In this document: positions 45,856-55,353 of the stretch, piece after piece
Position numbering within the stretch: the first letter of the stretch is position 1
Layout of the letters: the number at the start of each line of letters is the position of its first letter
Source: Halomonas colorata
GTDB lineage: Bacteria > Pseudomonadota > Gammaproteobacteria > Pseudomonadales > Halomonadaceae
Reading direction: 5' to 3'
Assembly (NCBI RefSeq): GCF_014897985.1
Contig: NZ_JABUZA010000013.1
Location: 27,907 to 91,906 of the forward strand
Length of the DNA stretch: 64,000 nucleotides
The notes under the pieces: generated by a model
The model's input: only the letters and a program-made list of their open reading frames with translations
The model's database searches: none
What the model was told of the DNA's origin: nothing
Made by a program: the position numbers and the translations under genes

Positions 45856-47055
45856 TTAACCAGCAGCTAAAGCATCCAGGCCTCGGGCCAAGTCTCGCTG
45901 AATATCCTGCTGGCTTTCTAAACCAACAGCGACGCGAATCAGCCCTGGGGAAATACCAGCAGCTTCTTTTTGCACATCGCTCAGACGGCCATGCGTGGTC
46001 GTTGCCGGATGGGTAATCGTGGTTTTGACATCCCCCAGATTGCCCGTAATTGAAAGCAGACGCGTGGCATCAATGACCTGCCAAGCACCCTCTTGCCCGT
46101 TAATCACCTCAAACCCCAATACGGCACCAAATCCTTTCTGCTGCTGTGTGGCAAGCGCATGCTGCGGATGGGCTTCAAGACCGCTGTAGAAAACCTTATT
46201 AACGGCCGGGTGCTGTTCCAACCAGCGCGCCAGTGTCAACGCATTTTCACAGTGAGCCTTCATACGCAAGGAAAGCGTCTCAAGACCCTTGGTAAAGATC
46301 CAGGCGTTGAACGGACTCATGCACGGGCCACAAGTACGCACAACGCCAAAAATTTCTTCCAACAGGTCGTGCCTGCCCACTACGGCCCCGCCGATTGCCC
46401 TGCCCTGACCGTCCAGATACTTGGTAGCCGAGTGAATCACCAGATCGGCGCCCAATGCCAGTGGCTGTTGAAGTACGGGAGTCAAAAAACAGTTATCAAT
46501 CGCCAACAGCGCATCGTGCTGCTTGGCAAGGGCGGCAAGCGCCTTGATATCGGCAATCTCAGAAAGCGGATTGGACGGTGTTTCAGCAAACAGCAGTCGC
46601 GTTTTGGGCGTGATGGCCGCGTCCCAGGCTTCAAGACTCGAAAGCTCCACGTAACGCGTGGTTATCCCGAACTTACCCAAGTACTTGTCGAACAGGCTGA
46701 CGGTTGAGCCAAACAGCGAACGCGACGCCACGATTTCATCACCCGCCGACAAAAGAGCAAGCGCGGTGGAGAGAATCGCCGACATACCAGAGCTTGTCGC
46801 CACGCAGCGCTCGCCGCCTTCAAGGGCGGCTAGCCGCCGCTCGAAGGTATGCACGCTCGGGTTAGTAAAGCGCGAGTAAACGTTGCCCGGCTCCTTGCCA
46901 CCAAACTTGCGCGCCGCCTCAGCGGCACTTTCATAAACAAAGCTTGAAGTGGGAAAGATCGGCTCCGAATGCTCCTGCTCAAAGGTACGATGGTGGCCTG
47001 AACGAATCGCCAGCGTCTCTAACGACCACTCATCCTGCGGGCTGTTATTCTGCAT
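45856..47055 (-). CDS. metZ: O-succinylhomoserine sulfhydrylase
   Basis: MetZ makes homocysteine directly from O-succinylhomoserine and sulfide, bypassing cystathionine. The 399-residue Cys/Met-metabolism PLP enzyme has the lysine signature VIHSATKYLDGQGR near residue 212. SRFTNPSVHTFERRLAALEGGE appears near 62 and FAETPSNPLSEIAD near 155. It follows purF after a terminator, in the same order as in Pseudomonas. The region between holds 14-bp tandem repeats. MetB-like activity cannot be ruled out without assay, but the synteny favours MetZ. Confidence 0.92.
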   Translation of the reverse strand: MQNNSPQDEWSLETLAIRSGHHRTFEQEHSEPIFPTSSFVYESAAEAARKFGGKEPGNVYSRFTNPSVHTFERRLAALEGGERCVATSSGMSAILSTALALLSAGDEIVASRSLFGSTVSLFDKYLGKFGITTRYVELSSLEAWDAAITPKTRLLFAETPSNPLSEIADIKALAALAKQHDALLAIDNCFLTPVLQQPLALGADLVIHSATKYLDGQGRAIGGAVVGRHDLLEEIFGVVRTCGPCMSPFNAWIFTKGLETLSLRMKAHCENALTLARWLEQHPAVNKVFYSGLEAHPQHALATQQQKGFGAVLGFEVINGQEGAWQVIDATRLLSITGNLGDVKTTITHPATTTHGRLSDVQKEAAGISPGLIRVAVGLESQQDIQRDLARGLDALAAG

Positions 47056-47075
47056 GGGCGTGTCCCTTAGTTTTT

Positions 47076-47124
47076 TATAAACGGGTTTCTATAAACGGGT
47101 TTCTATAAACGGGTTTCTATAAAC
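47076..47124. repeat. 14-bp tandem repeat, 3.5 copies, before metZ
   Basis: TATAAACGGGTTTC is repeated three times perfectly, followed by a half copy TATAAAC. Units are 47076-47089, 47090-47103 and 47104-47117. It lies in the 5' leader region of metZ, 20 bases upstream of its start codon. Each unit contains the palindrome AAAC-GG-GTTT. Confidence 0.97.
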
Positions 47125-47150
47125 ATCGTGAAGCGTTTCGGCTCAATCTG

Positions 47151-47173
47151 AAAAAGCCCTAGCTAGGGCTTTT
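47151..47173 (-). terminator. Terminator after purF
   Basis: AAAGCCCTAGCTAGGGCTTTTT is a perfect hairpin with T tail on the minus strand, ten bases past the purF stop. It isolates metZ from purF. Confidence 0.85.
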
Positions 47174-47182
47174 CAAAACCCA

Positions 47183-48703
47183 TTAATCGTCGAGGTCATC
47201 ATCCTGGTTATGCATATCTACCAGGGCGTGATTCCCCGCACTTTGATCTTTTGCCGAATCATTACGACTGGCTTCCAGCACCGCCAAGTAGGCCTCGTCG
47301 ATATCCCCAGTGACATAGTTACCGTCAAACACTGAACAGTCGAAGGCTTCCATTTCGGGGTTCACTTCACGACAGGCATCTTTCAGATCTTCTAGATCCT
47401 GATAGAAGATGCGATCGGCGCCAATCAGCTCGCCCACTTCATCTTCAGTACGCCCATGAGCGATCAGCTCGATTGCTGCAGGCATATCGATGCCGTAGAC
47501 GTTGGGATAACGCACAGGCGGCGCGGCGGAAGCAAAATAGACCTTACGCGCCCCCGCATCGCGTGCCATTTGAATGATCTGCTTACAGGTTGTGCCACGC
47601 ACAATGGAGTCATCCACCAGCAGCACGTTCTTGCCTTTGAATTCAACGTCGATAGCGTTGAGTTTTTGGCGTACCGATTTCTTACGCTGGGTTTGGCCCG
47701 GCATGATAAACGTACGGCCAATGTAGCGGTTCTTCATAAAGCCTTCGCGGTACGTCACCCCAAGGTGCTGGGCCATTTCCAGCGCCGAGGTGCGCGACGT
47801 ATCCGGAATCGGAATCACCACATCAATATCGTGATCCGGCCATTCGTTAAGAATGCGATCACCCAGCTTGCGACCCATCTGCATACGCGTGCCGTACACG
47901 TAGGCACCGTCCAAAATAGAGTCTGGACGTGCCAGATACACATGCTCGAAAATGCACGAGCGCAGCTGCGGCCGGTCAGCACAAACTTGGGTATGGAACT
48001 GGCCCTGCATATCCACAAAAATTGCTTCGCCGGGCGACAGATCACGCTCAAGTTCAAAGCCGCCCACATCCAAGGCAACCGACTCAGAAGCAATCATGAC
48101 ATCTTGACCGGCATCCGTTTGGCGAGTACCAAAGACCACCGGGCGAATGCCGTGAGGATCACGAAACGCCACCATACCAAAACCATTAATGATCGCGACC
48201 GCCGCGTAGCCGCCTTTGCAGCGTCGGTGCACTCTACGTACCGCGTCAAAAATATCTTCCGCTTCCAGGTGCAACCCTTGCTTGCCTAGTTCATGGGCAA
48301 ACACGTTAAGCAGCACTTCAGAATCGGAGCTGGTATTGATATGACGTAGGTCGGTCGAGAAAAGCTCCTGCTTCAACTGCTCGGAGTTGGTCAGGTTACC
48401 GTTGTGCGCTAACGCAATGCCGTAAGGAGAGTTGACATAAAACGGCTGGGATTCCGCTTCGCTGGAAGAGCCAGCAGTAGGATAACGTACGTGACCAATG
48501 CCCAGGTTACCTTTAAGGCGAGCCATATGGCGAGTGTGGAAGACATCGCGCACCAGCCCATTACTCTTGCGCAGTAGGAAGCGTCCCTCGCTCCAGGTCA
48601 TCATGCCGGCAGCGTCCTGGCCGCGATGCTGAAGTACGGTCAGGGCATCGTAGATTCCCTGATTTACCGCCTGCTTGGCCAGAAGGCCTACTATACCGCA
48701 CAT
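47183..48703 (-). CDS. purF: Amidophosphoribosyltransferase
   Basis: PurF makes 5-phosphoribosylamine from PRPP and glutamine, committing purine synthesis. The 506-residue protein (E. coli 505) starts MCGIVGLL with catalytic Cys2 exposed after Met removal. It has the glutaminase loops ([16 protein letters not shown]) and the PRPP motif [14 protein letters not shown] near 365. It follows cvpA by 123 bases in the same direction. A terminator follows. Confidence 0.97.
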   Translation of the reverse strand: MCGIVGLLAKQAVNQGIYDALTVLQHRGQDAAGMMTWSEGRFLLRKSNGLVRDVFHTRHMARLKGNLGIGHVRYPTAGSSSEAESQPFYVNSPYGIALAHNGNLTNSEQLKQELFSTDLRHINTSSDSEVLLNVFAHELGKQGLHLEAEDIFDAVRRVHRRCKGGYAAVAIINGFGMVAFRDPHGIRPVVFGTRQTDAGQDVMIASESVALDVGGFELERDLSPGEAIFVDMQGQFHTQVCADRPQLRSCIFEHVYLARPDSILDGAYVYGTRMQMGRKLGDRILNEWPDHDIDVVIPIPDTSRTSALEMAQHLGVTYREGFMKNRYIGRTFIMPGQTQRKKSVRQKLNAIDVEFKGKNVLLVDDSIVRGTTCKQIIQMARDAGARKVYFASAAPPVRYPNVYGIDMPAAIELIAHGRTEDEVGELIGADRIFYQDLEDLKDACREVNPEMEAFDCSVFDGNYVTGDIDEAYLAVLEASRNDSAKDQSAGNHALVDMHNQDDDLDD

Positions 48704-48826
48704 TCAAGTTACCTCGCTTTAGTGCCATGGCTTGCTAAAACAAGCCCGTACGTTCTTGAAACTCGTTTTAAAACTTGCGTTTTAAGCGTTACTCAATAAA
48801 GCCTGGTTGCACCAGCCTCTATGATA

Positions 48827-49399
48827 TCACTGGCTATCAATCGATTGCGGCGCGAACTCATTTCTCGAACGAATGTCCGGCAATGAAATATCCCGCAGAG
48901 ACGCAGGGGCTTCGGGCAATTCACGCTCCCACTGATCCAATTGGCTAACCGCCCAATCGCGTAGCTCAACAAAGGTGGGACGTAATGACGCTTGCTGCCA
49001 TGCTTGAAGTTCAGCAAAGGGCGTGAGCGTAATAAGTACCGTTGCCACTAATAAAATGACCGCACCACGGGCGACGCCAAAGACAGCACCGGCAAAACGG
49101 TTCAAAAGCCCCATACCCGCCCAGACAATAGCGGCGTGCACCAACCGAATCACAATCCCGCAAAGCAAAATAACCGCAAAAATGATGAGTGCAAACGCCA
49201 ATACAAGCCGGGCATCAAAGCTTTCAATAAAGCCCGCCATGAATTCAGCCAGCGGCTCGGCTAGTACGCGGGCCACCATCAAGGCGACAATCCAGGCTCC
49301 CAGGCCGAGTGCCTCTCTCACAAAGCCACGTACAAACCCGGCCAACATTGAAAGCGCAAGCACGGCCAGGAAAACAGCATCTATCCACGTTAATGCCAT
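48827..49399 (-). CDS. cvpA: CvpA family inner-membrane protein
   Basis: CvpA is an inner-membrane protein, named for colicin V production in E. coli, whose biochemical role is unclear. The 190-residue protein has four segments (~4-24, 28-48, ~63-85, ~102-122), with a charged cytoplasmic tail of ~65 residues. The N-terminal LTWIDAVFLAVLALSMLAGFVRGFVREA stretch is family-typical. It sits between the SPOR gene (3-base gap) and purF, the conserved order. Confidence 0.92.
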   Translation of the reverse strand: MALTWIDAVFLAVLALSMLAGFVRGFVREALGLGAWIVALMVARVLAEPLAEFMAGFIESFDARLVLAFALIIFAVILLCGIVIRLVHAAIVWAGMGLLNRFAGAVFGVARGAVILLVATVLITLTPFAELQAWQQASLRPTFVELRDWAVSQLDQWERELPEAPASLRDISLPDIRSRNEFAPQSIDSQ

Positions 49400-49402
49400 T
49401 AT

Positions 49403-50071
49403 TTAGTCTCTTACTCGTACTAGCAGGCCCTGTACATTGGCCCGCTGCTTGATCAACGCCATTGCCGACTCGCCATCTTCAGATGAGGCATAAGGCCCCA
49501 CCAAGACGGTCGTCAGATTATTGTCTCGCTGACGCTGAAAAACGCTAAACCCTTCGCTTGAAAGCTGATTACCCAGGCGTTCAGCATTGCTTGCATCACC
49601 AAAGCTACCTACCTGCACGGCCCACTCGCCCTGCTGTGTTGAAGCAGGGGCTGATGCAGAAGCGCTGCTGCTTTGACTGCTACTCGACGAGCTATTGGCC
49701 GCTACCAGGTCAGCAATAGGATCGTTCTGCGCTGCTGTATTAGTGGCAGGGCTTGGCTCTTGCGTCGCTGTGGCTGCCTGACTTGGCGGATCAACTTGAT
49801 TCGTTTGAGGCAATGAAGGGGATGCGTTGATCGGCGCATCAAGTTCATCGTTACTCGCCACATTGGTGGAAGGCTGTGCATTAATCGTGGCCGGCATTTG
49901 CGGGGCTGCCACATCGCGCCGTGCTGTTTCAATCGGCTGCTCAATAATGAAGGTAGGCTGCGGGCGCTCCTCGCGAGGTGCCGGGTCACTCATCAACCAG
50001 GGCACAAAAATCGCCAGCAGCGCAAGCAGGATCACAATACCGCTGATGCGTTCTGTTTTACCGTATTTCAT
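49403..50071 (-). CDS. SPOR-domain protein (DedD-like)
   Basis: SPOR proteins bind denuded glycan strands at the division septum. The 222-residue protein has one membrane segment (~12-28, IVILLALLAIFVPWLM), a long Pro/Ser/Ala/Asn-rich periplasmic linker and a C-terminal SPOR domain (~148-222, EWAVQVGSFGDASNAERLGNQL). I place the start at ATG 50071, as AAGGGAG then has six-base spacing. It is between folC and cvpA. The DedD counterpart in E. coli also follows folC. Confidence 0.9.
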   Translation of the reverse strand: MKYGKTERISGIVILLALLAIFVPWLMSDPAPREERPQPTFIIEQPIETARRDVAAPQMPATINAQPSTNVASNDELDAPINASPSLPQTNQVDPPSQAATATQEPSPATNTAAQNDPIADLVAANSSSSSSQSSSASASAPASTQQGEWAVQVGSFGDASNAERLGNQLSSEGFSVFQRQRDNNLTTVLVGPYASSEDGESAMALIKQRANVQGLLVRVRD

Positions 50072-50105
50072 CTTCATCTCCCTTGAGCGAGACTAGCCTA
50101 AAGAG

Positions 50106-51401
50106 CTACTGAGCCTGTGGCAGGGGCTTAGCTAGCAGGGCTGCGACGGTGAAAAAGGAACCAGTTGCCAAAATACGATCTTGAGCGTTAAGCAATGGGG
50201 CTAAATAATCCACTCCGGCTTCAGGCGAGTCTGCGCAATGATGTACGCGCCCTCCCTGAGCGGTAATACGTTCAGCCAACTCAGCAGCCGGTCGGCCCCG
50301 CTCACCTTCAAGCGTTACACAGACCCAGTCAGAAATACGCGGCGCCAGGGCGGCAATCACCCCATCGGCGTCCTTGTCATTTAGCATGCCAATTAATGCC
50401 CACTGCCGGCCACCTTCCGGCGTTGCTGGCAAGCGATCCGCCAGATAGGCAGCCGCATGGGGATTATGGCCTACATCCAGACACCACTGCCCTATCCATT
50501 GCATACGGCCCGGCAGTTGCACGCTAGCCAGAGCAGCCTGCGTGGCTTTCGGGATTAGCGTAAGTCCCGTCATTGCCAACGCTTGCAGCGCGGTTGCCGC
50601 GTTATCAATGGGCAGGCCAGGATCGGGAAGTGCATCAATAGAAATCGTCTCCCCCGAGGCTGTCAATCCATGCCAGCACCACGGCTTACGGCCTTCTTTA
50701 TCAGCACTGTGGCTAAACGCCAAGCCTAGCCGATATACCGGCGCGGCCAGTGCAATAGCGGTCTCCGCAACGCTGCTGGGTAACGACTGACTGCCTAGCA
50801 CCGCTGGGCGAAGAGGCCGGAAAACACCCGCTTTTTCAAGCCCGATTTGCGAAATATCGGTGCCTAGAAAATTCGCATGATCCTGAGCGATAGTGGTAAC
50901 GACGGCCACGTCAGCATCAATAATATTGACGGCATCCAGCCGACCACCCAGACCCACTTCAAGTACGGCCAGATCAAGGTTGGCGTTCGCCAGGCACCAA
51001 AGCGCGCAGAGAGTGCCCGCTTCAAAATAGGTAAGGCTTATTTCAGGCGCCTGCAGGCGCGCCTGTTCAACGCGCTCAAAGCCATCGACCAAGAGCGCGT
51101 CTTCCACCTCTTGGCCATCGATGCGCACGCGCTCGTTATAACGCAATAAATGGGGGGAAGAATAGGCACCAACACGCTGCCCGTGTGCTCGGGCAACGGC
51201 ATCCATGATGGCAAGGGTCGAACCCTTACCATTGGTACCTGCCACAATCACAACGCGCTTGGCGATAGGGTTGCCAAGCAACCCCATGCGCTTTGCAACG
51301 TGTGATACGCGCTCAAGCCCTAAATCGATCCCTACAGGATGCAGGGTCTCTAAGTGATGCAGCCACTCTGCTAAGGATTTAGGCATTGCGGTGTGATTCA
51401 T
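50106..51401 (-). CDS. folC: Folylpolyglutamate synthase / dihydrofolate synthase
   Basis: FolC adds glutamates to dihydropteroate and folates. The 431-residue reading from ATG 51401 (MNHTAMPKS) has the P-loop [10 protein letters not shown] near 50, then [10 protein letters not shown] and [13 protein letters not shown] lies upstream of this ATG; a shorter start at 51386 has none. It overlaps the accD end by 23 bases. Some residues at the very start are unlike the family, so a start five codons later is possible. It is followed by the SPOR gene. Confidence 0.94.
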   Translation of the reverse strand: MNHTAMPKSLAEWLHHLETLHPVGIDLGLERVSHVAKRMGLLGNPIAKRVVIVAGTNGKGSTLAIMDAVARAHGQRVGAYSSPHLLRYNERVRIDGQEVEDALLVDGFERVEQARLQAPEISLTYFEAGTLCALWCLANANLDLAVLEVGLGGRLDAVNIIDADVAVVTTIAQDHANFLGTDISQIGLEKAGVFRPLRPAVLGSQSLPSSVAETAIALAAPVYRLGLAFSHSADKEGRKPWCWHGLTASGETISIDALPDPGLPIDNAATALQALAMTGLTLIPKATQAALASVQLPGRMQWIGQWCLDVGHNPHAAAYLADRLPATPEGGRQWALIGMLNDKDADGVIAALAPRISDWVCVTLEGERGRPAAELAERITAQGGRVHHCADSPEAGVDYLAPLLNAQDRILATGSFFTVAALLAKPLPQAQ

Positions 51402-52386
51402 GGCTCTTATCGGTCGTCTCTGTGCTGGTGTCGTTATGAAGTGCTTCCACCTCATCAGCGATATGGGCTTCATCAACCAGCGGTTCGGCGACGGTTACTT
51501 CTTCTGCCAACTCCTCGGTGATTGAAAGCGCATCGTGATGGGTCAGTTTACGCAACATACCGCCCACGCGAGATCGCATTTCATGGCGATGCACGATCAT
51601 ATCCACCGTACCGTGCTCAAGCAGGAACTCGCTACGCTGGAAACCCTCAGGCAATGTTTCGCGTACGGTCTGCTCGATAACCCGAGGGCCAGCGAAACCA
51701 ATCAGCGCATTGGGTTCAGCGATATTCAAGTCGCCCAGCATCGCCAGTGACGCAGACACGCCACCAAAAACAGGGTCTGTGAGCACTGAAATATACGGCA
51801 CACCCGCTTGCTTAAGCTTCTCAAGTGCCGCCGAGGTTTTCGCCATCTGCATTAGAGAGAACAGTGCTTCCTGCATACGCGCGCCACCTGACGCGGCAAA
51901 GCAGACCAGCGGAATGCGCTCTTCAAGCGCAAGCGTCGCCGCGCGGACAAACTTTTCGCCGACCACAGCCCCCATCGAGCCGCCCATAAAGGTAAACTCA
52001 AAGGCAACGGCAACGACCGGCAGGCCGTCTAGATTGCCACGCATGGAGACCAGCGCATCTTTTTCGCCAGTCTCTTTTTGCGCCGCCGTAAAACGGTCTT
52101 TGTACTTTTTGGAGTCGCGGAACTTAAGACGATCATTGGGCTCAAGCTCTGCCGCAATTTCTTCACGCCCTTCTTTATCCAAGAACCAGTCCAAGCGTTT
52201 GCGTGCGGTTAGCCGCAAGTGATGGTCACATTTAGGACATACACTGTTGTGTTTCTCTAACTCAGGAAGATAGAGAACGGCTTCACACTTGGGACATTTA
52301 CGCCAGAGGCCGTCGGGCACGCTAGCGCGACGGTCTTTACGCTGGATACGCCCCATGGAGGGCACTATCTTGTCTAACCAGCTCAT
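51379..52386 (-). CDS. accD: Acetyl-CoA carboxylase carboxyltransferase subunit beta
   Basis: AccD, with AccA, transfers carboxyl from biotin to acetyl-CoA for fatty-acid synthesis. From MSWLDKIV (52386) it has 335 residues. A four-cysteine zinc finger lies at C31/C34/C50/C53. [26 protein letters not shown] and [11 protein letters not shown] follow, the carboxyltransferase core. An extra ~45-residue acidic tail follows the core. GGAAGA lies ten bases upstream. The gene sits between trpA and folC. Confidence 0.95.
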   Translation of the reverse strand: MSWLDKIVPSMGRIQRKDRRASVPDGLWRKCPKCEAVLYLPELEKHNSVCPKCDHHLRLTARKRLDWFLDKEGREEIAAELEPNDRLKFRDSKKYKDRFTAAQKETGEKDALVSMRGNLDGLPVVAVAFEFTFMGGSMGAVVGEKFVRAATLALEERIPLVCFAASGGARMQEALFSLMQMAKTSAALEKLKQAGVPYISVLTDPVFGGVSASLAMLGDLNIAEPNALIGFAGPRVIEQTVRETLPEGFQRSEFLLEHGTVDMIVHRHEMRSRVGGMLRKLTHHDALSITEELAEEVTVAEPLVDEAHIADEVEALHNDTSTETTDKSHESHRNA

Positions 52387-52477
52387 ATCAGAAAGTCTTC
52401 CGTTTACGTCAATGCCTGGCAACGCCAAGCTTGATGAGTGTCGTCAATCGATTCAGTGTAGACGATGAGGGGCAGCG

Positions 52478-53281
52478 TTAGGCGTCCATCGCGGTGCGCA
52501 TTTCTGCTAACACACTTCTAAGCTGACCGGCGATAATTTCAGGCGTTTCTACATTTTCGGCAATACGATTAACCAGGGCGCTACCGACAATCACCCCATC
52601 AGCCACCTTGGCGACTTCAGCCGCCGTAACACCGTCGCGGATACCGAAGCCCACACAAAGCGGCAGATCGGTCATATCACGCAGCGGCTTTAAATGCTCA
52701 GCGACATCGTTTGCATTTAACGTTGCCGCACCGGTGACGCCTTTCAGCGAAACATAATAAAGGTACCCTTCACCGTGAGCGCATATTGTAGCGGCTCGCG
52801 CATGGGAAGTGGTAGGCGCGACAAGGAAAATCGCAGCTAAATTACGTACTTTTAATAGCGGACCAAGTTCATCAGCCTCTTCAGGCGGCATATCAACGAC
52901 CAATACGCCATCAACCCCTACTGCCGCCGCCTTATCGGCAAAGGTTTCGTAGCCAATCCGCTCAATCGGATTCAAGTACCCCATGAGCACAACCGGCGTT
53001 TTAGTATCGACCTGACGAAACTCCGCGACCATATCCAGCAGGTCAACTAAACGCGTGCCGTGCTTCAAGGCACGCTCACAAGCCTTTTGAATAACCGGGC
53101 CATCTGCCATGGGATCTGAAAACGGCACGCCAAGCTCGATAATATCGGCGCCCGCCTCGACAAGCGCATGCATAAAGCCAACGGTGTACTGCGGGGCCGG
53201 GTCGCCTGCCGTAATATACGGAATCAGAGCTTTACGGCTCTGCTGCTTGAGTTCACTGAAGCGTTGATCGATACGGTTCAT
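52478..53281 (-). CDS. trpA: Tryptophan synthase alpha chain
   Basis: TrpA splits indole-3-glycerol phosphate to indole, which is tunnelled to TrpB. The 267-residue TIM barrel (E. coli 268) has the catalytic Glu in [14 protein letters not shown] (~49) and Asp in [13 protein letters not shown] near 129. VGFGIRDG lies near 209. It follows trpB by ~60 bases that carry tandem 13-bp repeats. It precedes accD. Confidence 0.96.
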   Translation of the reverse strand: MNRIDQRFSELKQQSRKALIPYITAGDPAPQYTVGFMHALVEAGADIIELGVPFSDPMADGPVIQKACERALKHGTRLVDLLDMVAEFRQVDTKTPVVLMGYLNPIERIGYETFADKAAAVGVDGVLVVDMPPEEADELGPLLKVRNLAAIFLVAPTTSHARAATICAHGEGYLYYVSLKGVTGAATLNANDVAEHLKPLRDMTDLPLCVGFGIRDGVTAAEVAKVADGVIVGSALVNRIAENVETPEIIAGQLRSVLAEMRTAMDA

Positions 53282-53288
53282 GCTTGTC

Positions 53289-53346
53289 CTTAAAACGGTT
53301 CTTAAAAACTGTTCTTAAAAACGGTCCTTAAAAGCTGCTCTTAAAA
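53289..53346. repeat. Degenerate ~13-bp tandem repeats between trpB and trpA
   Basis: Copies of CTTAAAA(A)CNGTT run head to tail at 53289-53300, 53301-53313, 53314-53326 and 53327-53339. A fifth partial copy merges with the trpB stop codon. The array fills the trpB-trpA spacer almost completely. Confidence 0.92.
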
Positions 53347-54630
53347 TTCGATGCCATCAATCTTGGCCACGGTCATGATGTCTTTATCACCACGACCAGA
53401 AAGATTGACCACAATGTGCTGATCAGGACGCATCGTTGGCGCTAACACCTTGGCATGAGCAAGCGCATGAGCGGATTCCAACGCAGGCATAATGCCTTCC
53501 ATCTGCGTCAGCTCGCGAAACGCTTCCAACACTTCCTTATCGTTTGCCGCTACGTAATTAACTCGGCCAACATCTTTCCAAAGCGAGTGTTCAGGGCCAA
53601 CACCTGGATAATCAAGGCCCGCTGAGATCGAATGGGTATCCGACACCTGCCCCGCCTCATCGGACATCAAATATGTGCGGTTACCGTGGAGCACGCCACG
53701 CGGCGCATTGGTCGAGAGCGGGGCTGCATGGCGGCCGGTTTCAATGCCGTCGCCGCCGGCTTCCACACCGTACATCGCAACACCGTCATCCTCGACGAAC
53801 GGATAAAACAGACCGATAGCATTGGAACCGCCACCAACACACGCTATCAATGCATCCGGCAGGCGGCCGATCTGCTCAAGCGACTGGCGCCGCGCTTCAC
53901 GTCCGACAACCGCATTAAAGTCACGCACCAGCTGCGGATAAGGGTGAGGGCCTGCTACCGTACCGATAATGTAAAACGTATTATCGACATTCGTTACCCA
54001 GTCGCGCAGCGCTTCGTTCATGGCATCTTTCAGGGTGCGCGTACCTGACTCTACCGGGATTACTCGCGCGCCTAATAAGCGCATACGATAGACATTGAGT
54101 TTTTGGCGCTGTACGTCTTCAGCGCCCATATACACGTCGCACTCAAGGCCCAACCGCGCAGCAACCGTTGCCGTCGCCACGCCGTGCTGACCCGCACCGG
54201 TTTCAGCAATTACCCGGGGCTTACCGGTTTTTTTGGCCAACAGTGCCTGACCAATCGTATTGTTCACCTTGTGAGCGCCCGTATGGTTTAAGTCTTCACG
54301 CTTTAACCAAATTTGTGCCCCGCCCAGAGACTCTGACCAGCGCTTGGCATGGTAGAGCGGTGACGGGCGTCCGACATAATGGGCAAGATCATAATCAAAC
54401 TCGGCCTGGAAAGCGGGATCGTCACGCAGACTTAAGTATGTCTTTTCCAGGTCTTCCAAGGCAAAGCTCAGAGTTTCTGATACAAACCGGCCACCATAAG
54501 GACCAAAATGGCCACGGGCGTCGGGCATTCGGGTTAGGTCGCTGAACCGGGTTTCGGAAACGGTTTCAGAAGCGGTTTTAGAATCACCAGTTGCTGAGCC
54601 AGTTACGGAGCCAGTTCTTGAGATAGTCAC
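53341..54630 (-). CDS. trpB: Tryptophan synthase beta chain with extended repeat-encoded N-terminus
   Basis: TrpB condenses indole and serine on PLP to tryptophan. The 429-residue protein is ~32 residues longer than E. coli TrpB at the N-terminus. PLP Lys121 is in [10 protein letters not shown] (Lys87 in E. coli). The extension (1-33) is Ser/Thr/Gly-rich and encoded by two arrays of 12-bp repeats. The start is GTG 54630, with GAGG seven bases upstream, so the extension is likely real. An internal ATG before [12 protein letters not shown] would give the usual length. GGGSNAIG and the rest of the core are intact. Confidence 0.95.
   Translation of the reverse strand: MTISRTGSVTGSATGDSKTASETVSETRFSDLTRMPDARGHFGPYGGRFVSETLSFALEDLEKTYLSLRDDPAFQAEFDYDLAHYVGRPSPLYHAKRWSESLGGAQIWLKREDLNHTGAHKVNNTIGQALLAKKTGKPRVIAETGAGQHGVATATVAARLGLECDVYMGAEDVQRQKLNVYRMRLLGARVIPVESGTRTLKDAMNEALRDWVTNVDNTFYIIGTVAGPHPYPQLVRDFNAVVGREARRQSLEQIGRLPDALIACVGGGSNAIGLFYPFVEDDGVAMYGVEAGGDGIETGRHAAPLSTNAPRGVLHGNRTYLMSDEAGQVSDTHSISAGLDYPGVGPEHSLWKDVGRVNYVAANDKEVLEAFRELTQMEGIMPALESAHALAHAKVLAPTMRPDQHIVVNLSGRGDKDIMTVAKIDGIEF
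54549..54584. repeat. 12-bp tandem repeat within trpB N-terminus (three copies, array A)
   Basis: Units of the form CGGTTTCAGAAG at 54549-54560, 54561-54572 and 54573-54584, with one to three changes. It preserves the trpB reading frame and encodes tetrapeptide-like [12 protein letters not shown] units. Confidence 0.85.
54587..54622. repeat. 12-bp tandem repeat within trpB N-terminus (three copies, array B)
   Basis: Units of the form CCAGTTACGGAG at 54587-54598, 54599-54610 and 54611-54622. It encodes [12 protein letters not shown]-like residues next to the trpB start codon. Confidence 0.85.
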
Positions 54631-54714
54631 AGAGATACCTCACGAGATTGCCAGACAAGGCAAACATTGAATAAACATAGGACGCAGCTAAATGAAGCAA
54701 GCTGCGCAGTGAGC

Positions 54715-55353
54715 TTAACGCGCGTCGGCGAACGCGACCTGACTGACAAACGACACCATTTTATCAACGTCCTTACAACCGTGTGTCAGCTCAATTCCAC
54801 CAGATACATCAACGGCATAAGGCGCTACCTGTTGAACGGCCGAAGCAATATTTTCAACCGTTAACCCACCGGCGAGGATAACAGGTTTTGCAAGTTCTGC
54901 GGGGATTCTCGCCCAATCAAACGTCTCGCCCGTGCCGCCAGGAATGCCCGGACGATAAGCATCAAGAAGCAGTGCCTGCGCTTGATGATAGTCAGCCGCC
55001 GCTTTCGCCAGATCGACACTCTCATGCATGCGCAGGGCCTTTATCCAAGGGCGACCAAACTGAGCACAAAACTCGGGAGACTCATTGCCGTGGAACTGAA
55101 TCAGATCCAGGTACGGCAAACACTGTTCAATCAACTCAATAGGTTGGTCAACAAATAGCCCAACCCGGGTAACAAACGCTGGCACATCGGCAGAAAGGAC
55201 TGCCAACTGCTCAACGGTGATACTGCGCGCACTTTTAGGCCACATAACAAAGCCCAGCGCGTCCACTCCCGATCTGACCGCTTGCGCGATATCTTCACGG
55301 CGGGTGAGCCCACAAAACTTGATTCGCGTGCGCATTGGGCTAAGTATCTTCAT
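54715..55353 (-). CDS. trpF: Phosphoribosylanthranilate isomerase
   Basis: TrpF converts PRA to CdRP in tryptophan synthesis. I choose ATG 55353 (MKILSPMRTR, 212 residues), with AGGAGG six bases upstream; this overlaps truA by 14 bases. The core has KFCGLTRRED near 10 (the catalytic Cys), DLIQFHGNES, and LAGGLTVENI and VDVSGGIE at the end, with the catalytic Asp in LLLDAYR. It lies between truA and trpB, as a stand-alone enzyme rather than a TrpC fusion. Confidence 0.95.
   Translation of the reverse strand: MKILSPMRTRIKFCGLTRREDIAQAVRSGVDALGFVMWPKSARSITVEQLAVLSADVPAFVTRVGLFVDQPIELIEQCLPYLDLIQFHGNESPEFCAQFGRPWIKALRMHESVDLAKAAADYHQAQALLLDAYRPGIPGGTGETFDWARIPAELAKPVILAGGLTVENIASAVQQVAPYAVDVSGGIELTHGCKDVDKMVSFVSQVAFADAR

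Noticed and set aside
47076..47124. CRISPR-like array
   Set aside because: Units are 14 bp with no spacers; this is a direct tandem repeat, as are the trp arrays.
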